This document shows, in pieces, positions 14,640-23,315 of a stretch of DNA of 32,718 nucleotides. This DNA is from Roseateles sp. (lineage in GTDB: Bacteria > Pseudomonadota > Gammaproteobacteria > Burkholderiales > Burkholderiaceae_C): assembly GCA_016790285.1 (NCBI GenBank), contig JAEUPJ010000019.1, positions 1 to 32,718 of the forward strand, in the 5' to 3' direction. Position 1 is the first letter of the stretch; the number at the start of each line of letters is the position of its first letter. A program made the translations under genes and the position numbers. Under the pieces are notes generated by a model. The model made no database searches. It was not told the DNA's origin and saw nothing but the letters and a program-made list of their open reading frames with translations.

Positions 14640-15842
14640 ATGACCCCTCCTTCGCTCCTCGAACGCATGGCGGCCGCCGGCCTGCGCCCCTTGCAACTGG
14701 CCGGGCGCCAGCTGCTGCCCATCGTGCAGGGCGGCATGGGGGTGGGCATCTCGGCCCACCGCCTGGCCGGCAGCGTGGCGGCCTTGGGCGCCTGGGGCAC
14801 CATCGCCTCGGTGGACCTGCGCCGCCACCATGCCGACCTGATGGCGCGCAGCGAAGGCCTGCATGACGGCGACGAAAAGAAGGCCGTCATCCAGCAGGCC
14901 AACCAGGAGGCGCTGGCGCGCGAGATCCACCGCGCCCGCGGCATCGCCGGCGGCCGTGGCCTGGTGGCCGTCAACGTGATGCGCGCCGTCAGCGACTATG
15001 CGGCCTCGGTGCGCACGGCCCTGGAGGAGGGGGCGGACGCCCTGGTCGTCGGCGCCGGCCTGCCGCTGGACCTGCCCGAGCTGGCCCAGGACCATCCCGA
15101 CACCGCCCTCATCCCTATCCTCAGCGACGCCCGTGGCGTGGCGCTGCTGTGGCGCAAATGGGAGCGCCGCCAGCGCATTCCCAACGCCATCGTCATCGAG
15201 CACCCGGCCCATGCTGCCGGCCACCTGGGCGCGGCCCGCGTCGCCGACTTGGGCGATGCACGCTTCGACTTCGAGACCGTGCTGCCGGCCGTGCGCCAGC
15301 ATCTGCGCGATGCCGGCGTCGAGGGCCGGGTGCCGCTGATCGCCGCCGGCGGCGTGCGCCGCTGCGAGGACATCCAGCGCCTGCAGTCCCTGGGCGCCGA
15401 CGCGGCCCAGCTCGGCACCGCCTTCGTGGCCACCGAGGAGTGCGACGCCCATCCCCATTTCAAGCAAGTGCTGGCCGAGGCGCGTGACGAGGACCTCGTC
15501 GAGTTCACCAGCGTGGCCGGCCTGCCGGCCCGTGCCGTGCTGACGCCATGGCTGAAGAGATACCTCAAGGCCGAGGAGAGGCTGCAGGCCGTGGCCCAGC
15601 TCAAGCAGCGCTGCACCATGGCCTTCGACTGCCTGGCCCAGTGCGGCCTGCGCGACGGCCTCAAGGGCTGGGGCCAGTTCTGCATCGACCAGCGCCTGGC
15701 CGCGGCCCTGCGCGGCGACATGGCCAAGGGCCTGTTCTTCCGCGGTCGTGGCGGGCTGCCCTTCGGCCCGCAGATCGCCAGCGTGAGCCAGCTGATGGAA
15801 CGGTTGCTGACGCCGGGCGTCCCGCTGGGCACGCCGGCATGA
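14640..15842 (+). CDS. Nitronate monooxygenase-family flavoprotein (2-nitropropane dioxygenase-like)
   Basis: An FMN-dependent TIM-barrel protein of 400 residues. It has LLPIVQGGMGVGISAHRLAGSVA near the N-terminus (in part), GADALVVGAGLPLDLPEL, the flavin-phosphate region VPLIAAGGVRRCEDIQRLQSLGADAAQLGTAF (in part) and IVIEHPAHAAGHLG, where the conserved His fits the family. The C-terminal extension has several cysteines (CTMAFDCLAQCGL), seen in the longer anaerobic-type members. A likely role is detoxifying reactive nitro compounds during nitrate respiration, but related enoyl-ACP reductase FabK-like activity cannot be excluded. It follows an FNR-type box and overlaps nnrS by 4 bases. Confidence 0.85.
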   Translation: MTPPSLLERMAAAGLRPLQLAGRQLLPIVQGGMGVGISAHRLAGSVAALGAWGTIASVDLRRHHADLMARSEGLHDGDEKKAVIQQANQEALAREIHRARGIAGGRGLVAVNVMRAVSDYAASVRTALEEGADALVVGAGLPLDLPELAQDHPDTALIPILSDARGVALLWRKWERRQRIPNAIVIEHPAHAAGHLGAARVADLGDARFDFETVLPAVRQHLRDAGVEGRVPLIAAGGVRRCEDIQRLQSLGADAAQLGTAFVATEECDAHPHFKQVLAEARDEDLVEFTSVAGLPARAVLTPWLKRYLKAEERLQAVAQLKQRCTMAFDCLAQCGLRDGLKGWGQFCIDQRLAAALRGDMAKGLFFRGRGGLPFGPQIASVSQLMERLLTPGVPLGTPA

Positions 15843-17062
15843 ACGCAAGTGCTGCGCCCTGGCAGCTCAAGCGGCTGCTGAGCGCGCCGCATCGTCTGGG
15901 CTTCGCCATCGGTGCCGCGGCGATTGGCCTGTTCGCGCTCTGGTGGCTGGCGGTGCTGCTGGCCGCCCGCCTGGGCTTCGCGCCAGGCTGGGCCGTGCCG
16001 CCGACGCTGGCCCATGGCCTGCTGTTCACGCTGGGCTTCATGCCGGCCTTCATGACAGGCTTTCTGTTCACCGCCGGGCCCCGCTGGCTGGGCCAGCCCG
16101 GCGTGGACGCTCGCACACTGCTGACAGCGCTGCTGCAGCTTGCCGTCGGCTGGCTGATCGCCTTCGTCGGCATACACGCCAGCGCGTGGCTGGCGGCCTT
16201 CGGCGTTGCGACTTCCGCCTGCGGCTGGCTGCGCCTGAGCTTGCGCTTTGCCGCCATGTTGCGGGTTAGTCGTGTGCTGGATCGCCTGCATGCGCGCTGG
16301 GTGCTGGCGGCCTGTTTCGTCGGCGTCGTGGCCATGCTGCTGGCCTGCCTGGCCCTCGTGCAGGGCGACGCGGTGCTGCTGCGCGCGGCCATCCAGTTCG
16401 GCCTGTGGGGCTTTGTCGGACCAGTCTATGCCGTCGTGTCGCACCGCATGATTCCCTTCTTCAGCGCCGCGGCCCTGCCGCAGTTGGAGGCTTGGCGGCC
16501 GAATGCGCTGCTGCTTCCCATGCTGGGCGGCCTAGCTCTGAGCGGCGTGGCCGAGATGGGCTGGCTCGCGCCGAGCCTGCTGGCGCCACCGTTGGCCCTC
16601 GCGTCGCTGGCGCTCCTCGCGCTGGCGCTGCGCTGGGGACTTGCCCAGCGCCTCAAGGGCGAATCGCGCCGGCTACTGGCCATGCTGCATGGCGGCTTTG
16701 TCTGGCTGGGGCTGGCGCTGGGCCTGCAGGCCGCCTCCCAGGCCCGGCTGGCCTTCGGGCTTGCGGGCCTCGGCACCGCACCGCTGCATGCGCTGACGCT
16801 GGGCTGGCTAGGCTGCACGCTGATGGCCATGGTCACGCGCGTTGCCGCGGGCCATAGCGGCCGGTCGCTGGCCGTCGACAACCTGGGTTGGGCTGCCTAC
16901 CGCCTGCTGCAGCTTGCGGTGCTGCTGCGCGTCGCCGCAGCGCTGGGCCTGGCCGTCGGGTTGCTGCCGGCCGCAGCCATCTGGGCCGCCGTGGTCGCGA
17001 CTTGGGGCTGGCGCCAAGGCGCGTGGTTGGGGCGGCCGCGTGTCGATGGACAGCCGGGCTGA
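15839..17062 (+). CDS. nnrS: NnrS family heme/copper membrane protein
   Basis: Polytopic membrane protein of 407 residues with about 12 hydrophobic helices. Diagnostic NnrS elements are LAHGLLFTLGFMPAFMTGFLFTAGPRWL (in part), FVGPVYAVVSHRMIPFF and HALTLGWLGCTLMAMVTRVAAGHSGR (in part), with the conserved histidines thought to bind heme. NnrS proteins protect against nitric oxide and are controlled by NO-sensing regulators in several denitrifiers. The start overlaps the preceding stop, and a DNR-type regulator follows 2 bases after it, so these genes probably share a transcript. Confidence 0.93.
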   Translation: MNASAAPWQLKRLLSAPHRLGFAIGAAAIGLFALWWLAVLLAARLGFAPGWAVPPTLAHGLLFTLGFMPAFMTGFLFTAGPRWLGQPGVDARTLLTALLQLAVGWLIAFVGIHASAWLAAFGVATSACGWLRLSLRFAAMLRVSRVLDRLHARWVLAACFVGVVAMLLACLALVQGDAVLLRAAIQFGLWGFVGPVYAVVSHRMIPFFSAAALPQLEAWRPNALLLPMLGGLALSGVAEMGWLAPSLLAPPLALASLALLALALRWGLAQRLKGESRRLLAMLHGGFVWLGLALGLQAASQARLAFGLAGLGTAPLHALTLGWLGCTLMAMVTRVAAGHSGRSLAVDNLGWAAYRLLQLAVLLRVAAALGLAVGLLPAAAIWAAVVATWGWRQGAWLGRPRVDGQPG

Positions 17063-17064
17063 GC

Positions 17065-17748
17065 ATGGACACCGTTCCCATCGAGCGCTGGCTGCGGCGC
17101 TTGCCCATCTTCAGCGAGATCGATGCAGCCTCGTTGCAGCACCTGGCCGCCGAGGCTCGCTGGCGGCCACTGGAGCGCGGCGCTTTCGCGCTACGGGCCG
17201 GCGACAGCTGCGAGGCCTTCTTTGTCAACCTCGGCGAGCCAGTCAAGCTCTTCGTACTGGCGCCTAATGGCAACGAAAAGGTCATCGAGCTGGTGGCGAC
17301 CGGCCAGAGCTTTGGCGAGGCGCTGATGTTCCTCGGCCGGCCGAGCCCGGTGAACGCGCAGGCCCTGGGAGATACCCGTCTGCTGGTGCTACCGCGCGAC
17401 GCGATGTTGGCGGCGATGGCGGCCGACCAGCGCCTGGCCCTGCGCATGCTGGCCGGCCTGAGCCGGCGCCTGCATGGCCTGGTCGGCGATGTGCAGGCCT
17501 ATGCCTTGCAGTCCGGCGTGCAGCGCGTCATCGGCTATCTGCTGCGCGATGCTGGCGACGATGGCGCCAGCACCGTGGTGCTGCCGGTCAGCAAGGCGAC
17601 GCTGGCCTCGCGGCTGTCGCTGACGCCCGAGTACTTCTCGCGCGTGTTGCACGAGCTGGAGGGGGGCAGGCTGATCGCGGTCGAAGGGCGGCGTATCCAA
17701 ATCGGCGACGTCAAGCGCCTCGCCGCCTATCCTCACCCTAGGTGTTGA
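17065..17748 (+). CDS. Crp/Fnr family transcriptional regulator, DNR/NnrR-like
   Basis: A 227-residue regulator with a cyclic-nucleotide-binding-fold sensor domain (about 10-130: LPIFSEIDAASLQHLA, FGEALMFLGRPSPVNAQAL), a dimerisation helix and a C-terminal helix-turn-helix (SKATLASRLSLTPEYFSRVL, about 175-200). The N-terminal cysteine cluster of FNR is absent, which points to the DNR/NnrR group that senses NO through heme. The arginine/serine pair expected for cAMP binding is not seen. It is a good candidate for the protein that reads the TTGA-N6-TCAA boxes of this window. The end overlaps the convergent reverse-strand gene by 11 bases. Confidence 0.88.
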   Translation: MDTVPIERWLRRLPIFSEIDAASLQHLAAEARWRPLERGAFALRAGDSCEAFFVNLGEPVKLFVLAPNGNEKVIELVATGQSFGEALMFLGRPSPVNAQALGDTRLLVLPRDAMLAAMAADQRLALRMLAGLSRRLHGLVGDVQAYALQSGVQRVIGYLLRDAGDDGASTVVLPVSKATLASRLSLTPEYFSRVLHELEGGRLIAVEGRRIQIGDVKRLAAYPHPRC

Positions 17749-18640
17749 AAAGCAGGGCCTGATCGCGCGGCTGCTCGATGCGCAGCGGCAGGCTAACGTC
17801 CGGCGCCGCTGCAAGCCCGGCAGTCGCCAGCCGCTTGCGCCATTGTTCGGCGCCGGGCTGGCAAGCGGTGCGCACTACGACGCTCAGCTGCCACGGCCAT
17901 TCCGGAGACCCCGGTCCTTCGAGAACGTTGTCCACGCCAGGCAGCTCGCGCAGCCGAGCCAGCAGGTCAGCCGTCGGTGCGGTGCGCCGCCATAGCGCAA
18001 GCACTCCGTATTGCGGGGTCGACGTAGGAGGCGGTTTCAGCATGAGACCTTCGACCTGCCCGCCGCGCCGCCATGAACTCAGGCTGGATATGACATGATG
18101 CTCGCTGCAGCCTAGTTGCTTGGCGCATTCAGCAAACGGCCGAGAACAGATCTGCAGACCCTGTTCGACGCGAGCAGCGAGTAAGGGGTCGTCGCAGCAC
18201 ACCGTGTTCGCTGATGATGGCAAGCGGATGCGGGCCACCGGTCTCAGTGCCAAGCGCGCGAGCTGACGGTGCAACGCCGTTTCGTTAAGGGCTTCGACTT
18301 CAGCCCAAATCGTCGGGAGGTTCGCGCTGGTATCGACGCTCTCGATGCGAAAGCAGCCTGGCAGGGAAGCCAAAGCTAACCGGAATCCAGGCTGGGCGTT
18401 GAAAGCGAGTCTCCAGCGCTCCCGCCGTAGCGCGGCTCCCCACCGCACGCGAATTGGCAGCAGGGCACCGCTGCGGCTCAATTGCCGGCATAGGTCAAGG
18501 AGCTCTCGTGGCTTCGCGCCGCTGCGCGCTGCCATCAGGCGAAAAGGTGACGTGTGGAGCGGAAAGTCCTGCTGCCAGCCTTGGAGCAGCGTTTGACGTA
18601 AGCCGGCGCAGCAACTGGGCGGGGACGCGGGAATGTGCAT
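17738..18640 (-). CDS. Siroheme decarboxylase-like (NirD/NirL-type, AsnC/Lrp fold) protein
   Basis: A 300-residue protein with two AsnC-type halves. The first has DFPLHTSPFRLMAARSGAKP (HTH) and then LPGVDN-like ferredoxin-fold segments; the second has ICSRPFAECAKQLGCSEHHV followed by GVLALWRRTAPTADLLARLRELPGVDNV (in part). Fused pairs of this sort resemble NirDL, which decarboxylates siroheme to didecarboxysiroheme for heme d1 of cytochrome cd1 nitrite reductase. The nirS and other d1 genes are not in the window, so a heme-d1 role is inferred. The first half is divergent (for example ALLPIRVRWGAALRR in place of the usual IGA motif), and it may be a relict or a true regulator. It converges on the Crp/Fnr gene. 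Confidence 0.7.
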   Translation of the reverse strand: MHIPASPPSCCAGLRQTLLQGWQQDFPLHTSPFRLMAARSGAKPRELLDLCRQLSRSGALLPIRVRWGAALRRERWRLAFNAQPGFRLALASLPGCFRIESVDTSANLPTIWAEVEALNETALHRQLARLALRPVARIRLPSSANTVCCDDPLLAARVEQGLQICSRPFAECAKQLGCSEHHVISSLSSWRRGGQVEGLMLKPPPTSTPQYGVLALWRRTAPTADLLARLRELPGVDNVLEGPGSPEWPWQLSVVVRTACQPGAEQWRKRLATAGLAAAPDVSLPLRIEQPRDQALLFNT

Positions 18641-18676
18641 GGTGGCCCATGCTCGGCTCCCTGATCAGGGCTGGCC

Positions 18677-18690
18677 TTAATCTGCTTCAA
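18677..18690. promoter_or_regulatory. Degenerate FNR/DNR-type box between divergent genes
   Basis: TTAATCTGCTTCAA matches the two-fold TTGAT-N4-ATCAA pattern in 8 of 10 fixed positions. It lies 36 bases from the start of the siroheme-decarboxylase-like gene and about 145 bases before the cytochrome c gene, so it could serve either. Confidence 0.45.
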
Positions 18691-18825
18691 GTTACCGCAA
18701 AGCCGAGTTTGAGCGGCGTCAATCTCGCTGCGGTGAGGGCGTCGCGGTGGGCCGGCAGGGGCTCGCTGATGCCGTGGCGTCGGGAACTCCGATTGCCCCG
18801 ACGCTCGAATTGATGTGACTGACGC

Positions 18826-19569
18826 GTGTTGACGATGCCGCGGCACCCTCCTCCAAGGCCTCTTGTAGCGCCAGTCCTGGCGGTCATGCTGGTGTCGGGG
18901 GGTGCAAAGCTGGCCCAGGCCCAGGATGCGGCGGTACCCGCATTCAAGCAACTGGACTCCATCGACGCTCGCGTCCAGGGCTGCGTCACCTGCCACGGGC
19001 AAAGTGGTCAGGGAACGAACAACGGCTACTTCCCGCGCATTGCCGGCAAGCCGGCCGGGTATCTGTACAACCAGTTGGTTGCGTTTCGGGACGGCACGCG
19101 GCGCTACCCGCCGATGAACTACCTGGTGGCCTACCTTCCCGACGACTACCTGTGCGAAATTGCGGAACATTTTTCAAGGCAGAGCCCGCCGTTGGCCGCT
19201 CGAGACCTGGCTCCGGCGGCCGACGCTCAACTCCAGCGGGGGCAGCAGCTCGTCACCGTCGGAGACCCTGGCCGGGGCGTCCCCGCATGTGCGGCCTGCC
19301 ACGGGGCCCGACTCACCGGGATGATTCCCGGCATTCCGGGGCTGATCGGCCTGCGCCCGACCTATATCGCGGCGCAGTTGACGCGGTGGCGGGTGGGGGA
19401 GCGGCACGCCGCGGACCCCGACTGCATGAGGCGCATCGCCGGGCGCTTGAGCGAGGACGATGTCTTTGCCGTGTCCGCCTGGCTTGCCCGCCAGGACTCC
19501 CCGAAGGATGCGGCTCCCGAGCCGGCCAATCTCAACCGCATGCCCTTCGCGTGCGGCAGCCAGCGCTGA
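18826..19569 (+). CDS. Diheme cytochrome c (cytochrome c4-like)
   Basis: Periplasmic electron carrier of 247 residues (from GTG 18826; an ATG at 18835 would give 244). A signal peptide (LVAPVLAVMLVSGGAKLAQAQ) is followed by two class I cytochrome domains with heme motifs CVTCH (Cys53, Cys56, His57) and CAACH (Cys155, Cys158, His159), and methionines such as YPPMNY and TGMIPGIPG as possible sixth ligands. The two-domain layout fits cytochrome c4, which donates electrons to terminal reductases. The next cytochrome gene starts 4 bases after its stop and is truncated. Confidence 0.88.
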   Translation: MLTMPRHPPPRPLVAPVLAVMLVSGGAKLAQAQDAAVPAFKQLDSIDARVQGCVTCHGQSGQGTNNGYFPRIAGKPAGYLYNQLVAFRDGTRRYPPMNYLVAYLPDDYLCEIAEHFSRQSPPLAARDLAPAADAQLQRGQQLVTVGDPGRGVPACAACHGARLTGMIPGIPGLIGLRPTYIAAQLTRWRVGERHAADPDCMRRIAGRLSEDDVFAVSAWLARQDSPKDAAPEPANLNRMPFACGSQR

Positions 19570-19573
19570 GGCC

Positions 19574-19888
19574 ATGGGACGCCTCGCGAAGGTCTTCGGC
19601 ATCCTGATCGCCCTGGCGATCGCAGCGGCGGGCGCCCTCTACCTGATGCTTCCCGGGGAACTGCCCAAGTCAGCGCATCCCGCCGAGGTCAACAAGACCA
19701 CGCAGGTCATCGCCCGCGGCGAATACCTGGCCCGCGCCGGCGACTGCGTGGCCTGCCACACCATGCCGGGCGGCCGCGAGTTCGCCGGCGGCCGCGCGAT
19801 GCCGACACCCTTCGGCGCGATGTACGTCCCGAACATCACACCTGACGACGAGACGGGCATCGGCGCCTGGACGCCCGACGAGTTCTAG
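19574..19888 (+). pseudogene. Truncated membrane-anchored cytochrome c gene
   Basis: The frame starts well, with an N-terminal membrane anchor (VFGILIALAIAAAGALYLML), RGEYLARAGDCVACH (heme motif Cys58, Cys61, His62) and the typical GGRAMPTPFGAMYVPNITPDDETGIGAWTPDEF run (in part). Intact relatives continue after DEF for hundreds of residues, often with two more heme motifs. Here a TAG stops the protein at 104 residues, and the bases that follow belong to another gene family. The first heme domain may still be made, but the gene is clearly broken. This marks the end of the conserved respiratory block. Confidence 0.85.
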
Positions 19889-19968
19889 CCATGGCGGACA
19901 AGGCGCTGTACGTGGCGAAGGCTCAAGGCCGCAACCAGTACCGGACCTACCCTGGGCAGCTGAACTAG
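19886..19968 (+). pseudogene. 3' remnant of a GGDEF (diguanylate cyclase) gene
   Basis: The codons after the cytochrome break read LAMADKALYVAKAQGRNQYR and then TYPGQLN and a stop. ADKALYxAKxxGRN is the highly conserved end of GGDEF domains, so this is the last 27 codons of a diguanylate cyclase whose body is absent. The cytochrome sequence and this remnant meet at about 19885-19888. A 25-codon ATG frame (19891-19968) exists but is unlikely to be functional. Confidence 0.8.
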
Positions 19969-20247
19969 CCGGAAGTCAAATGCCGCACTACGAGGCCTGG
20001 GGCATCTGGGAGCAAGGCCAGTCGCCCACATCCATGATCGCGCCCAGACTGACGCGCACGATGTTCAACATGAGCGCTGCCAAGATCACGTCGTTGCTCT
20101 CGGAAGGACCCCTGGTAATCCGAACTTCCTTAGGTACATCCTGATCATCATCCGGTTTCCGCGACCTGCGGACGAAGCCGATGGTTGCTTAGCCCGACCC
20201 GGTTGGAAGGGCGCTTGGCGGACGGACGGGTTTCGCCCTTGGCGGCT
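19969..20247. other. Gene-poor remnant region
   Basis: This 279-bp stretch has only short frames: a 54-codon forward frame from 19980 and an overlapping reverse frame of similar length with a hydrophobic stretch (DVILAALMLNIVRVSLGAIMD, in part). Neither was recognised and neither has a clear ribosome-binding site. It is probably debris from the rearrangement that joined the two genes to its left. Confidence 0.4.
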
Positions 20248-20526
20248 TCAGGTCTCTTCCGGCGCGTCAGCCGGTCCCGCGCTGCTTGAAGCCGGCGGAG
20301 TCAAGGAGACCCTTCCGACAGCCTTCGCGACAGCGGTCTTCGACCGGGCCAAAGCCAGCGGCTTGGGCGAGCCGATGATCAAGCCGGTGGCAAGCCGCGG
20401 CTCAGTGGCCTTGAGTTCGCGGACCTTGTCGCGCGTCAGGCCCGTCGCGAACACGCGCGCCGCCTTCTCCGCCATCTCAGCGGAAACCATGACGAACTTG
20501 CCGGGAGCGATTCGAACTCGCTTCAT
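20248..20526 (-). CDS. Small basic hypothetical protein
   Basis: A 92-residue protein starting MKRVRIAPGKFVMVSAEMAEKAARVFATGL (in part), with a lysine/arginine-rich N-terminal half and a low-complexity Ala/Pro/Ser C-terminal tail (PPASSSAGPADAPEET). A GAAGG lies 7 bases before the ATG, which supports translation. I do not recognise the family. There is no signal peptide or membrane segment. It is separated from ietS by 263 bp in which I saw no convincing gene. Confidence 0.5.
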   Translation of the reverse strand: MKRVRIAPGKFVMVSAEMAEKAARVFATGLTRDKVRELKATEPRLATGLIIGSPKPLALARSKTAVAKAVGRVSLTPPASSSAGPADAPEET

Positions 20527-20789
20527 TCGGGGGCCTTCATGGGCACAACTCTAGCGCGGGACGTGCCAGGCGTGGGCTGATCATCGCTCGCGCGGATCTG
20601 TGACGTTCCTACTACCTGGCGGCTTTCGTCGACGCGTGGGCACCGCGCCCCAGGTGCGTGCGACGGATACTCTCACCCGCGCGCAGCAGGTATCGGCGGA
20701 CATTTGTTTGGCGGCGACTCGTTTGACTGCTACTCACTCCACACCGGTACTTGATGATTTCGGGTGGCTGAGCCGATCTCGATGACTGG

Positions 20790-23300
20790 TCAGGGAATCC
20801 GGACTTCCACAGGTGCCTCGGCTGCAACGGCAATCTGCTGCGCAACGAGCGCATACAGATCCTGCTCGGCCGTGGGTGCCTCAATGGAGATAAGCAGGCT
20901 GTACCTGGCTGCTCGGTCAAAGCGATTGTGGGACGGCCGGTTCCGCCACCACCCCATGGCCGGAAAGATCGCCAGTTGCCCGCGGTTGGCCAGCTGCGCG
21001 GCCGTCCCTGTCCAACTGTCTGACAGCAGCGAGCCTCGGGTGCGCAGCCGCTCTCCAATGGTCCAGCCGGGATCCGCGCCACCCCCGCCCGGAAGGCCCT
21101 GCTCCTCGGCAGCCGCTTGGGCGTTGATGCGGCCGCGGAAGGCGGCCTCGGTCTCTAGCGGCCGCCGCACTGCAAAGCGCAGCGCGTGCGATTGGTAGGC
21201 GTACTTGTCGATGCCACCCCGCTCGCCGGGATTCGGTTCGATGAAGTACGACAGCGTGACGCGCAGCGTGACCGGCAGATCCCCGAGGTCTTGAAGCACG
21301 TCGATGGGCCAAGGCAGATCGTGGAGGTGCATCTCCCGCGTCTTCACCGAGCCGTCGTCCTTGTAATACGGCTGGATCTCGTCCTGCACGATCATCGTCA
21401 GCGAGTTGCGCGCGCTGTACAGCACCCGCTCGAGGTTCGGCACGCCGTAGCCGCAATGGCGCAGCAACTGGCGCATAGTGTTCTGGTTGCGCACGCCGCC
21501 CGGCGTGTATGCGTCGAGCATCGGCTGGGTCCACCGTGCCGAGTGCACCATCAGGCCACGGATCGTTTCTGGCCAGAAGCCCGGGTAGGCCGCCGCGATC
21601 CGCGCGCACATGCCCGCGGCCAGCGCAGTCGCCGCGCTGGTGGCCCAGCTGAGCGTGAAAAGCCGCTCATGCGGCTGGTGGCCGGTCGTCAGCAAGGACA
21701 GGCTGTCCATGGAACTGGTGAATCCGGACGGCTCGATCGCGACGTTGCCGCCCTCCATGACGATGTCTGGCTTGAAGGGCCAACCGGCCTGCCAGGTCGC
21801 CGACGTAGTGGTGTAGGGACTCAACCCGCCGGCGCCGGCGATGGCCCTATACGCCGGTGCATGCGCTGAGATCGTCGTCAAGTCGGAATACGCGCCGACC
21901 GTCAGCGCATTCCACGCCTGGCCCGGGTCATGGACGGAACTGGTGCTCAGGCTGTGTGGATAGGCGGCCCATGCGTCGTTGTCGTTTGTATTGCCCGCGC
22001 AAAGCACGAAGAGCCGCCGCGTCGCACCCTGACCTTCGTAGTCGCAAGCCAGCCTATCCACCTGGGCGGACCAGGACGAGGGCCTGCCTCGATCGCGGCC
22101 GTCAGTCGACGACACGGCCATCGCAAATACGCGCCGGCGCTCGGCGTCGGTGATCTCCACCCGAGCCACCGCTTCCGCCGTGATGGCGCCAAATGACTCG
22201 CCCTCGTTGTCTCCGGGAAAGCGCAGCACCTTCACCGACTCCAAGCGGTGCGGAACCAGCAGCGGCGCATCCTCGGCCAGCGCTGCCGTGAGGTCGCCCA
22301 TCAGCGCCAGGCCGGCAAGTTCGCTGCCATGGCCGTTGTCGTCATCCGGCCCCCAGTCCGGCTCGACAGCGTGGCGATCCTCGTCGGCCACAAACGGCGC
22401 GAGCAGCGGATGGCCGTGATTCACGCCGGTGTCCAGCAACGTCACATACGCGTTGCCGCCGGGCTCAGGCTGCAGCCTTTGCTGCAGATCGCCTTGCCAG
22501 GCGGCCTGCTCATCCAGTGCCAGATTAGCGAAAAACTCAGCCGTGGTCTTGGCACGTCGCAGCTCCGCGATCATGTTCAGCACGAGCGATGACTGGAGGA
22601 GCTGGTTCTTGGTGCCGTGCACCTGGGCGACCATGCGCTCAGGGAAGTGCAGCACGCGATCGCTGACCCGCAGTCCTGCCATGTCGGCCACTGTGCGGAA
22701 GTCGGCAAGCGTGCGCTCCGCATGAGCGCCGAGGGGCAGCCAAGCCTCCCACCAGATTGCCTGGGCATGGTCGGCTGGCAAGGCGGCCGCCTCATCGGTC
22801 CAGAGCGAATCGAACGTTGCCACCCGCAGTGCGCTGATGGCGTCCACCAGCGTCTGGTGGTCCCGCGGGTTGCCGTTCTTGTCGGTCTTGTGATCGACGT
22901 ATTCGGTAATCAGCTTCTCGAAATGGTCGAGCTTGCCGTGTGGAACGAACACGGTGGCCAGAATCTGTGTGCCCTGCTGCCGAACATTCATCAGCTCGAT
23001 GCCGCGATGATCGCGAGCCAGGCTCGCGGCGGCCATGGCCACCCCCTGCTCACTCTCAAACTCGACCTGGATGCCGATCGCGCTCTGCACGCCGGCTGCC
23101 TGCTGCTCGACCACGCGCTGCTGTTGGGCGACATCGACTTGCGCGAGTTGTGCCCGCAACGCGCCGGCATGCTGCTGCCGGTCCTTCGGCTGCACCACGA
23201 CCTTGTCGCCACCGCCACTGCTCTTGGCCGTATAACCCTCGACACTGCGGGTGTCTTGAGGGAACAGGTGGGGACGGTGCTGCTGCTCGCCGGTAGCCAT
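20790..23300 (-). CDS. ietS: Subtilisin-like serine protease IetS (S8 family)
   Basis: An 836-residue S8-family protease without a signal peptide, so intracellular. The catalytic triad is intact: Asp290 in TLLDTGVNHGHPL, His324 in DNGHGSELAGLALMG and Ser555 in SWATSAATALAAG, with the oxyanion Asn437 in LCAGNTND. The N-terminal 280 residues form a separate domain (VEFESEQGVAMAAASLA; FVPHGKLDHFEKLITEY). The C-terminal 240 residues include YFIEPNPGERGG and a beta-rich part. It follows the AAA ATPase gene by 15 bases. This pairing is the ietAS system, known from an Agrobacterium Ti plasmid stability/incompatibility locus and later found to protect against phage. Identification rests on the order and domain pair. 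Confidence 0.87.
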   Translation of the reverse strand: MATGEQQHRPHLFPQDTRSVEGYTAKSSGGGDKVVVQPKDRQQHAGALRAQLAQVDVAQQQRVVEQQAAGVQSAIGIQVEFESEQGVAMAAASLARDHRGIELMNVRQQGTQILATVFVPHGKLDHFEKLITEYVDHKTDKNGNPRDHQTLVDAISALRVATFDSLWTDEAAALPADHAQAIWWEAWLPLGAHAERTLADFRTVADMAGLRVSDRVLHFPERMVAQVHGTKNQLLQSSLVLNMIAELRRAKTTAEFFANLALDEQAAWQGDLQQRLQPEPGGNAYVTLLDTGVNHGHPLLAPFVADEDRHAVEPDWGPDDDNGHGSELAGLALMGDLTAALAEDAPLLVPHRLESVKVLRFPGDNEGESFGAITAEAVARVEITDAERRRVFAMAVSSTDGRDRGRPSSWSAQVDRLACDYEGQGATRRLFVLCAGNTNDNDAWAAYPHSLSTSSVHDPGQAWNALTVGAYSDLTTISAHAPAYRAIAGAGGLSPYTTTSATWQAGWPFKPDIVMEGGNVAIEPSGFTSSMDSLSLLTTGHQPHERLFTLSWATSAATALAAGMCARIAAAYPGFWPETIRGLMVHSARWTQPMLDAYTPGGVRNQNTMRQLLRHCGYGVPNLERVLYSARNSLTMIVQDEIQPYYKDDGSVKTREMHLHDLPWPIDVLQDLGDLPVTLRVTLSYFIEPNPGERGGIDKYAYQSHALRFAVRRPLETEAAFRGRINAQAAAEEQGLPGGGGADPGWTIGERLRTRGSLLSDSWTGTAAQLANRGQLAIFPAMGWWRNRPSHNRFDRAARYSLLISIEAPTAEQDLYALVAQQIAVAAEAPVEVRIP

Positions 23301-23315
23301 TCAGCGGACGCGCCC

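Noticed and set aside
14996-16444. Reverse-strand frame (482 codons) across the nitronate monooxygenase and nnrS genes
   Set aside because: Crosses the boundary of two good forward genes and has no recognisable domain.
20527-20789. Possible transposase remnant or small gene between the small hypothetical gene and ietS
   Set aside because: Short arginine-rich reverse frame (RRYLLRAGESIRRTHLGRG) could not be assigned to any family and has no start signals.
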